18,210 nucleotides of DNA. Origin: an uncultured Oscillospiraceae bacterium (GTDB lineage: Bacteria > Bacillota > Clostridia > Oscillospirales > Oscillospiraceae). Location of the stretch: positions 1 to 18,210 of the forward strand of contig CAJTUD010000042.1 in assembly GCA_910579725.1 (NCBI GenBank), in the 5' to 3' direction. Every line of letters begins with the position of its first letter. Position 1 is the stretch's first letter. Shown piece by piece: positions 13,332-18,210 of the stretch. The position numbers and the translations under genes were made by a program. The notes under the pieces are model-generated. The model made no database searches. It worked only from the letters and a program-made list of their open reading frames with translations, and was not told the DNA's origin.

Positions 13332-14173
13332 AACCGTTTTTCTCCGTCAATGCCTGGGGAGACAGCCTGACAACAGGCGCAACGCTCAAAATCGTACACT
13401 CTCTCAATTATTCGGACTATACCGCAAGCCCACATATGGCCCCGCTGGTGGAGCTGCCTGCGGCAGAGCTGCAAGAAAAGCTCGAAGGCAGTAAAGCGGC
13501 AGAGAAGGCCATTTTTGAAAAACTGAAAGCAGCAACGGACGAGTGGGAGGCCCAGGCCGCCCAAACCCTGCTGCTGGAAAAGGTGCTGGAATATGTGCGT
13601 ACCCCGGAGGTGTCCCATACCTCCAACGAGTGGAAGCAGATACAGGGCGGGGCTTGGGAGATCAGCAACCGCGTTTATCAAATGCGCTATGTGTTTGTAC
13701 CTGTACCGCAGTCCAAGGCCGTCCGCGTCACCTGGGGAATTGTGTATAACACACCCCAGCAGCCGGGAAATCCCCGGTACGCCAACTCATGGGGAGACAG
13801 CCGCTATATCGTCCGGCAGGAGAAAAAGCCGTATGACAGTGTGGAGGCCGCCCAGCGGTATATCCAGGGCCGGTTCAACCTGTACGCCCACCTGTTCACG
13901 GAGCTGTCCCCGCCTGTACCCAACGACTGCAAGCGGATGTTCATGGTCAACGGCCACCTTCTCCCCGGCTACACCCTTGCGCCCCCGGAGCGGACAAAGG
14001 AGGAAGCCGTCAAGGACCTGCTGGATTGTTTAGAGGACGGGGACGTTGCGCCAGCCGTCTCCGAACCGGAAGCGCCGCCCGCCCCCAAGCAGAAGGACGC
14101 CGCCCCCGCGAAACCTGCCCAGCCAGCGGCGAAGAAGAAAACCGGCCCTAAAAAATCGGGGCCGGTTCGATAG
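13319..14173 (+). CDS. Hypothetical accessory protein, first of two tandem paralogues
   Basis: This 284-residue protein has unknown function and is homologous to the product of the next gene. Shared blocks in order are AQAAQT (79-83), EY with VSHTSNEW (91-105), SNRVY (116-120), YIQGRFNLYAHLFTELSPPVP, FMVNGHLLPGYT and VKDLLDCLEDGD. The C-terminus is a flexible Pro/Ala/Lys tail ending KKSGPVR. No membrane or signal sequence is seen. GGAGGGG precedes the ATG, which lies within the end of the previous gene. Conserved Ser-His-Thr-Ser-Asn and Pro-Gly-Tyr motifs suggest a real fold with a ligand or partner, but no function can be named. Confidence 0.78.
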   Translation: MPDLKPFFSVNAWGDSLTTGATLKIVHSLNYSDYTASPHMAPLVELPAAELQEKLEGSKAAEKAIFEKLKAATDEWEAQAAQTLLLEKVLEYVRTPEVSHTSNEWKQIQGGAWEISNRVYQMRYVFVPVPQSKAVRVTWGIVYNTPQQPGNPRYANSWGDSRYIVRQEKKPYDSVEAAQRYIQGRFNLYAHLFTELSPPVPNDCKRMFMVNGHLLPGYTLAPPERTKEEAVKDLLDCLEDGDVAPAVSEPEAPPAPKQKDAAPAKPAQPAAKKKTGPKKSGPVR

Positions 14174-14184
14174 GAGGCGCAGCT

Positions 14185-14994
14185 ATGGCATATACCCATC
14201 TGAAACCCGGCGTGGAGCTGGAGATAACGGCGCGGGCCTATTTCGAGTCAGCCAGCGCGGATATGTCCTCGCTGGTCCAGTTATCCCCGGAGACATTGAA
14301 GGAACGGGAGGAGGCCAGCGCCGCGCAGGAGGAGGTTATTTACGATGAAGCGCAGGCTGTGATTCAAAAATGGTACGCACAGGCGGCGCAGACAATCAAT
14401 TACAGAAAGGCCCAGGAATATTTGAAGGTCTGTCCTGTTTCTCACACCTCGAACCAGTGGACGGTAGACCAGCACGGACGGCATGAAATGAGCAACATGG
14501 TCTACTGCTTTTCCTGGCGGGAATATGAGCGGACGGAATGGAGCCGCGCTGAACAAAAATCTGTCGTTGTCGCGTGGGACCTGTCCTGGAGCCTGCATTT
14601 CAACACCACTCAAAACCCAGATTATTCCGGTTCTGGGCGGCGGCTTGCCGGACAGGACCGGAAGGTGTTCAAGGACAGGGCAGCCATGGAAAAATACCTC
14701 CAGGGCCGAATTGCCGCCTACTCCCACCTGTTTACGGAAATCTCCCCACCCATCCCGGAGGACGCCCGGAAGCGCTTCTGTGTCAACGGGATACTGCTGC
14801 CCGGCTACACCGTGGAGACCCCTGTGCCGGACCTCCCGGACGAAAAGAATGTGGAGGATCTGTTATCTCTGTTGGAGGACGGGGACATGGACGCTTTGCC
14901 CCAGCCGGAAGAACCGGCCCCGCCCCCGGCACCCCCGCCCCGGAGACCGGCCCCCAAAAAGACCCGACCCCAAAGGGCCAGCCCGGTCCGATAG
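14185..14994 (+). CDS. Hypothetical accessory protein, second of two tandem paralogues
   Basis: A 269-residue protein of unknown function, paralogous to the preceding product and separated from it by 11 bases. It keeps AQAAQT (65-70), CPVSHTSNQW (83-92), SNMVY, YLQGRIAAYSHLFTEISPPIP, FCVNGILLPGYT and VEDLLSLLEDGD. The first 60 residues and the central strand region differ. The tail is Pro-rich, then basic, ending RASPVR. AGGAGG lies before the ATG. Divergence is far beyond a recent duplication, so both copies seem to be kept for distinct jobs, perhaps as a heteromeric pair. Confidence 0.78.
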   Translation: MAYTHLKPGVELEITARAYFESASADMSSLVQLSPETLKEREEASAAQEEVIYDEAQAVIQKWYAQAAQTINYRKAQEYLKVCPVSHTSNQWTVDQHGRHEMSNMVYCFSWREYERTEWSRAEQKSVVVAWDLSWSLHFNTTQNPDYSGSGRRLAGQDRKVFKDRAAMEKYLQGRIAAYSHLFTEISPPIPEDARKRFCVNGILLPGYTVETPVPDLPDEKNVEDLLSLLEDGDMDALPQPEEPAPPPAPPPRRPAPKKTRPQRASPVR

Positions 14995-15004
14995 GTGTGT
15001 TGCT

Positions 15005-15583
15005 ATGAAAAAGAAACGGTTTCACTATTTTATCAGAGGCTACCGCTGGGCCCCGGAAAATTTTGGGGCCAGCAAAGGGCTCACAAAAGACTCCCGCAAG
15101 GCTATCCCGCTGACCCTGGACGAACGGCGGGAGGTTGGTATCCTCTCTTTAACAAAAGGCCCCGATGCGGCAATCGGCTATGTCAAGCACACCGAACGGG
15201 CGCGGGAACGCCAGCGCAGGAAAATGATAACCTATGGTTTTCTTTCAAAGGAAGTATCAGGACGTTTTGTGTACTGTCCGCAACTTTCTTTCCGCGCTGA
15301 CGCTTCTATTGATGAACGTCTCCGGGTGTTCAAAAAAATCCGCGCCATTCTGGAGGAAACCGATGGACGTGTCGTGACCTCTACCGAGTGCGAGCTGGAC
15401 GGCCAATACCGCCCCACCAATGTCAAAGAAAACACCATCACAGCGGATTTCAGCCGCCCCTTGACCATTCCCATGGGCGAGAAGTTCATCCGGGACGGCC
15501 TGGAAACTCCGTACCGCCCCCGGCCCAAGGCCCCGAAAAAGGCCAGACCCCATAAACACCGGGACATGGCCCCGATACGGTAG
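15005..15583 (+). CDS. Hypothetical basic accessory protein
   Basis: This is a 192-residue, strongly basic protein (many Arg/Lys in both halves) of unknown family. The N-terminus reads MKKKRFHYFIRGYRWAPENF; a middle block is TKGPDAAIGYVKHTERARER; later ECELDGQYRPTNVKENTITA. The tail is HKHRDMAPIR. The start at 15005 has AGGTGTG about 8 bases upstream and sits 10 bases after the previous stop. The charge suggests nucleic-acid binding, and its place directly before the oriT candidate makes an accessory role at the transfer origin possible, but this is inference only. Confidence 0.72.
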   Translation: MKKKRFHYFIRGYRWAPENFGASKGLTKDSRKAIPLTLDERREVGILSLTKGPDAAIGYVKHTERARERQRRKMITYGFLSKEVSGRFVYCPQLSFRADASIDERLRVFKKIRAILEETDGRVVTSTECELDGQYRPTNVKENTITADFSRPLTIPMGEKFIRDGLETPYRPRPKAPKKARPHKHRDMAPIR

Positions 15584-15665
15584 ACAGCGGAGCCGTTGGC
15601 TCCGCTGTCCCAGCAAGTACGGAATTTTGACAGCAAAATTCCACTTGTTAGGGGCCAGCCCCTAA
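15584..15665. other. Candidate origin of transfer (oriT) with three inverted repeats
   Basis: Three inverted repeats lie in 82 bases between the accessory genes and mobC. The first is an 11-bp perfect GC-rich pair (15584-15594 with 15598-15608, centre GTT). The second is CAAGT (15614-15618) plus GGAATTTTG (15621-15629) against CAAAATTCC (15634-15642) plus ACTTG (15643-15647), with a two-base bulge. The third is TTAGGGGC (15648-15655) against GCCCCTAA (15658-15665). None has a T-run, so they are not terminators. Position just before mobC-relaxase and a relaxase-type hairpin followed by a G-rich segment fit an oriT. The nick site is not determined. Confidence 0.6.
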
Positions 15666-15680
15666 TACCCCCCCGCCCGG

Positions 15681-15710
15681 AAATGCGTCTCAAGTTGAGA
15701 CGCATTTTTT
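15681..15710. repeat. Palindrome copy 3, upstream of mobC
   Basis: Arms at 15681-15693 and 15695-15707 are perfect 13-bp inverse complements with central G, identical in arm sequence to copy 1. They are followed by three more T (to 15710) and CGACACATTTTA. The mobC ATG is 29 bases beyond the T-run. Confidence 0.85.
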
Positions 15711-15739
15711 CGACACATTTTATAAAGGAAGTGCTGCCT

Positions 15740-16048
15740 ATGGCAAAGCCCTACAAGACCGTCACCCTGCGGCTGACCGCCAGCCAGTACGCCCACCTGC
15801 GCCGTCAGGCGGAGGCATCCGGGCTGAAAATGGAGCCGCTGCTCCGCCAGCTCATTATGGGCGTGAACCTCCGGCCCCGCCCCCCCGACACCTATGCCGC
15901 CCTGCTGCGGGAGCTGAACGCCATCGGGACGAATATCAATCAGATCGCCCACAACACCAACGCCAGGAAGGAGGCGGGCCAGACCGATATTGACGAGGCG
16001 GTGAAGCTGGTGCGGCAGGCATACCGGCTGGTGAAGGAGACCCTGTAA
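15740..16048 (+). CDS. mobC: MobC-like relaxosome accessory protein
   Basis: A 102-residue DNA-binding accessory protein that helps the relaxase at oriT. The N-terminus (KTVTLRLTASQYAHLRRQA, residues 6-24) looks like a ribbon-helix-helix. The MobC signature LLRELNAIGTNINQIAHNTN lies at about 58-77, and a C-terminal helix ends in LVKETL. Length is normal for the family in Clostridia. The ATG follows AAGGAAG, and the stop TAA overlaps the relaxase ATG by one base, so the two are translated in fixed ratio. Confidence 0.92.
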   Translation: MAKPYKTVTLRLTASQYAHLRRQAEASGLKMEPLLRQLIMGVNLRPRPPDTYAALLRELNAIGTNINQIAHNTNARKEAGQTDIDEAVKLVRQAYRLVKETL

Positions 16049-17463
16049 TGGCCTACGATAAAATTATCACCGTCCGTTCCCGACTGGACCATTGTGTGGA
16101 CTATGTGCTGAACCATGAAAAAACCGACATGGCCGCTGTGCTGGATTACATTGGCCGGACAGATAAAAACGCCCTGCCGGACGGCCGCTCCGTTTTGGAG
16201 ACGGCCATCAACTGTGATCTGGAGAGCGCCTATCAGGATATGCAGGAGACCAAGCGCCGCTGGGGAAAGCCCGGCGGCGTTTTAGGGTATCACCTGATCC
16301 ACGCCTTTGCCCCCGGAGAAGTCACCCCGAAACAGGCCCATGAGATCGGTGTGGAGTTCGCGTCCCGGCTGCTGGGGGACCGCTACGAGGCGGTCATTTC
16401 CACCCATTTAGACCGGGACCACCTGCATTGTCATATCCTGTTCAACTCCGTTTCCTTTGTGGACGGGGCTAAGTACAAGAATACTTTTAAGGACTACTAC
16501 GGGGATATTCGCGGCATTTCTAATGAAGTCAGCCGCACCCACGGCCTTTCCGTGATCGAGCCGGGAAAGGGCGGCAGGCACTATGCGGAATGGGACGCGG
16601 AGGCCCAAGGCAGGCCCACTCTCCGGGCACTGGTCCGGCAGGACATTGAGGCCGCCATCGCCAGCGCCTACACCATGAAAACCTTCTGGCAGCAGCTGGA
16701 GGAGCTGGGCTATACCGTCAAGCGGGGGGCCAATGTCAAGCACACCGCCGTCAAGCCCCCCGGAGGCCAGCGGTTTTTCCGGCTGGACAGTCTGGGCGGC
16801 GGCTACACGGAAGCGGACATTCAAGCCCGGCTGTCCGGCGTCCGTTCCGGCGAGGCCCCGCCGTCCGCTCCAGCCAGCCCATCCTTCCACCCCCTCGTCC
16901 AGCTGCTGACGCCGGGCCGGAGATACCGGCCAAAAGGCGGCATCCCCGGCAGGCCCCGCAAACTGAAAGGCTTGCGTGCCCTCTACTTCAAGTATCTCTA
17001 TCTGCTGGGGGCTGTCCCGAAGCGCCGTCCGAAAAAACGGGCGGCGTTCGTCTCACGGGCGGAGATCATCAAGTTTGACCGCTATCAAGAGCAATTCCAA
17101 TATCTGATGAAAAACCGCATTGAGACAGCAGACCAGCTATCCATGCAGTATGACGCGCTGCAAGCCAGCATCGACGCACTGACGGACCAGCGGCGGGAAC
17201 TGTATAGAATCCGCCGCGCCGGTCATGGTGGCGGCGCTGTGACGGACGAGATCACCGGCCTGACCGCCAAATTGCGGGAGCTGCGCCGGGAGTTGAAATT
17301 GTGCGTCCGCATCGAAAGAGACATACCCACGGTAAAGGAGGCGGTGCAGGCCGACACCAGCGAGACAAGGAGCGTGACCCATGAAAAAACTGATAAAAGC
17401 AGACCTCAGCGGCATTTTGAGACTGGCCGGGGCTTATCAGGCGGTGGAGGCCCTGGACGTTGA
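16048..17463 (+). CDS. MOBP-type relaxase/mobilization nuclease
   Basis: This 471-residue relaxase would nick and covalently hold the transfer strand at oriT. Motif I is near the N-terminus, with Y19 in CVDYVLNHEKT as the likely nucleophile. GYHLIHAFAPGEVTP (80-94) is the second conserved block. The metal-binding motif STHLDRDHLHCHILFNS has H120, D122, H125, H127 and H129. The catalytic domain ends near 250. The C-terminal half includes a Pro/Ala linker (about 270-290), a basic stretch KRRPKKR (about 324-330) and predicted coiled coil (about 355-430). The last 83 bases overlap the next gene in another frame. Its ATG overlaps the mobC stop. Confidence 0.93.
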   Translation: MAYDKIITVRSRLDHCVDYVLNHEKTDMAAVLDYIGRTDKNALPDGRSVLETAINCDLESAYQDMQETKRRWGKPGGVLGYHLIHAFAPGEVTPKQAHEIGVEFASRLLGDRYEAVISTHLDRDHLHCHILFNSVSFVDGAKYKNTFKDYYGDIRGISNEVSRTHGLSVIEPGKGGRHYAEWDAEAQGRPTLRALVRQDIEAAIASAYTMKTFWQQLEELGYTVKRGANVKHTAVKPPGGQRFFRLDSLGGGYTEADIQARLSGVRSGEAPPSAPASPSFHPLVQLLTPGRRYRPKGGIPGRPRKLKGLRALYFKYLYLLGAVPKRRPKKRAAFVSRAEIIKFDRYQEQFQYLMKNRIETADQLSMQYDALQASIDALTDQRRELYRIRRAGHGGGAVTDEITGLTAKLRELRRELKLCVRIERDIPTVKEAVQADTSETRSVTHEKTDKSRPQRHFETGRGLSGGGGPGR

Positions 17464-17848
17464 ACGGGAGGCCGCCGTGTTGCAGCGTTCCCGGCACACC
17501 GACTACTTATTTTTGGCCTGGAATGGGCGCTGCCGCCTGTCCACCCTGCCCGCCGTCTATGAGCCGGACACTCCGGCCAATCTGGACTGGCTGGCCTGCC
17601 GGGGCGTCACACCATGGCCGGTCATCGCCCTCTATCTCCATGCGGACAAGGCGGTGGAGGGCCTGCCCTGGGGCAGCGTTACCCTGCTGGACCAGCAGAC
17701 CGCCGTGGAGGACGTGCGTATCTTTTCCGCCCTGCCGGAGAGCCAGCGGGAGCGGCATATCCGCCTGCTCGTCAAGCGGTATCAGAGGCACGTTACCTAC
17801 TGCTCCATGCTGGAGGTTATCCAATATCTGAAAACAGGAAGGGGGTGA
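17381..17848 (+). CDS. Hypothetical protein overlapping the relaxase 3' end
   Basis: A 155-residue soluble protein of unknown family, beginning MKKLIKADLSGILRLAGAYQ and containing HTDYLFLAWNGRCRLSTLP, WPVIALYLHADKAVEGLPWG and LVKRYQRHVTYCSMLEVIQYL. AAGGAG 8-13 bases upstream of the ATG supports this start even though it lies inside the relaxase gene (83-base overlap). The next gene starts 6 bases after its stop, so it is part of the mobilization operon. No signal peptide or clear membrane helix is seen. A transfer-related role is inferred from position only. Confidence 0.75.
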   Translation: MKKLIKADLSGILRLAGAYQAVEALDVEREAAVLQRSRHTDYLFLAWNGRCRLSTLPAVYEPDTPANLDWLACRGVTPWPVIALYLHADKAVEGLPWGSVTLLDQQTAVEDVRIFSALPESQRERHIRLLVKRYQRHVTYCSMLEVIQYLKTGRG

Positions 17849-17854
17849 AAGTCA

Positions 17855-18210
17855 ATGGATGTAAGCGGTGATGTGGCCGACCTGATGGTAAAGGAGAGCA
17901 TCCAGCTCACCGAGGCCAGTATCAAGCTGCTGGCGGCGGGCGGCACCAGTCTGGCGGCGCTTTTATGGGCGCTGGCGAAGGAGGACAAAAAGCTGGTAGG
18001 CAAGGCCGGTATGGGCCGCCTGCTCCGGGAGAACAAGGAGCTGAAGGTGTTCCAGATCAAGGAGAGCGACCTTGCGGAGTTCCGGGCCTATGCCAAGAAA
18101 AATGTCCTCTACTCTGTTGTAAAGGACAAACGGAGAACAGACGGCGTGGTGGACCTTGTGACGAATGTGGATTTTGTGTCCCAAGTCAACCTGTTCATGG
18201 AGCGGCGGGG
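17855..18210 (+). CDS. PcfB-like DUF3801 protein, 3' end cut by the window
   Basis: At least 118 residues are visible. The start MDVSGDVADLMVKESIQLTE follows an AAGGGGG-type ribosome site. The sequence continues with GTSLAALLWALAKEDKKLVG, a Gly-rich turn GKAGMGRLLREN, ELKVFQIKESDLAEFRAYAK and NVLYSVVKDKRRTDGVVDLV. This order is typical of DUF3801, whose best-known member, PcfB of pCF10, binds the coupling protein in conjugation. The frame stays open to the last base, so a C-terminal part is missing. A VirD4/TraG-like coupling protein gene is expected next, beyond the edge. Confidence 0.85.
   Translation, partial: MDVSGDVADLMVKESIQLTEASIKLLAAGGTSLAALLWALAKEDKKLVGKAGMGRLLRENKELKVFQIKESDLAEFRAYAKKNVLYSVVKDKRRTDGVVDLVTNVDFVSQVNLFMERR

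Larger units (their letters stand above)
8350..18210 (+). mobile_element. Left part of an integrative conjugative/mobilizable element
   Basis: From about 8350 the gene content changes to a replication-partition-mobilization set in one direction: RepA_N/DUF6017 initiator, ParB, accessory genes, an inverted-repeat-rich oriT candidate, MobC, MOBP relaxase and PcfB/DUF3801. This order is typical of ICEs in gut Clostridia. The left boundary is set by the interrupted SUMF1 domain and the repeats at 8353-8415. The right end, with recombinase, coupling protein and secretion genes, is outside the window, so self-transfer cannot be judged. A plasmid is less likely because of the chromosomal operon joined directly on the left. 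Confidence 0.75.

Noticed and set aside
14525..15004. Upstream extension of the 15005 gene by 160 codons
   Set aside because: The extension is the second paralogue gene read in another frame; its composition is Pro/Arg-rich noise and ATG 15005 has a ribosome site.
1..18210. tRNA or rRNA genes as element target or neighbours
   Set aside because: No cloverleaf with CCA-type end or rRNA-like sequence was noticed; the insertion target appears to be the SLH-SUMF1 gene.

Overview
The window looks like chromosomal DNA of a moderately GC-rich gut-type Clostridia (Oscillospiraceae/Lachnospiraceae-like) carrying the left part of an integrative and conjugative or mobilizable element (ICE/IME). The assignment rests on strong AGGAGG-type ribosome sites, SLH-domain and Lipobox proteins, and the element's gene set (RepA_N/DUF6017 initiator, ParB, MobC, MOBP relaxase, PcfB/DUF3801). 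I ran no database search; family names come from motifs read in the proteins.

Region 1 (1-1300) is AT-richer. A small XRE repressor (79-429, minus) and a SLOG/DUF1273 nucleotide-sensor protein (543-1091, plus) diverge from a shared control region with a perfect 10-bp inverted repeat. It ends in a relic of the C-terminus of a PEP-utilising enzyme (PTS enzyme I-like, about 1154-1300), so this part has been rearranged.

Region 2 (1300-8350) is a redox locus. A LysR regulator with its own terminator is followed by a MerR regulator. Just downstream is a textbook MerR-type promoter (TTGACT, 19-bp spacer, TAGGAT). It should drive eight tightly packed genes: aldo/keto reductase, cytosolic flavodoxin, a lipoprotein flavodoxin, a DUF4405 membrane protein rich in His, a second lipoprotein flavodoxin, a 4-oxalocrotonate tautomerase-like protein, an FMN-reductase-like flavoprotein, and a secreted SLH/SUMF1-like protein. 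Four flavodoxin-fold proteins on both sides of the membrane, with a candidate b-type cytochrome between them, suggest electron or flavin traffic to the cell surface.

Region 3 (about 8350-18210) is the mobile element. It begins where the SUMF1-like domain of the last operon gene breaks off, next to an 8-bp inverted repeat and 20-22 bp direct repeats. In order come: rep with four 23-bp iteron-like repeats inside its coding sequence; parB with two ParB domains; a block of five uncharacterised accessory genes, two of them tandem paralogues; an intergenic string of inverted repeats that is a good oriT candidate; mobC and the relaxase; a small hypothetical gene; and the start of a PcfB/DUF3801 gene that runs off the end. 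An almost identical palindrome with T-rich flank occurs three times, each copy 33-60 bases before a gene start (parB, the 11777 gene, mobC). A fourth, different terminator hairpin lies just before rep. Together these suggest regulated read-through or a protein-binding site (for example parS-like) rather than ordinary terminators. No integrase or recombinase, type IV secretion ATPase or cargo gene is visible; these would lie beyond the right edge.
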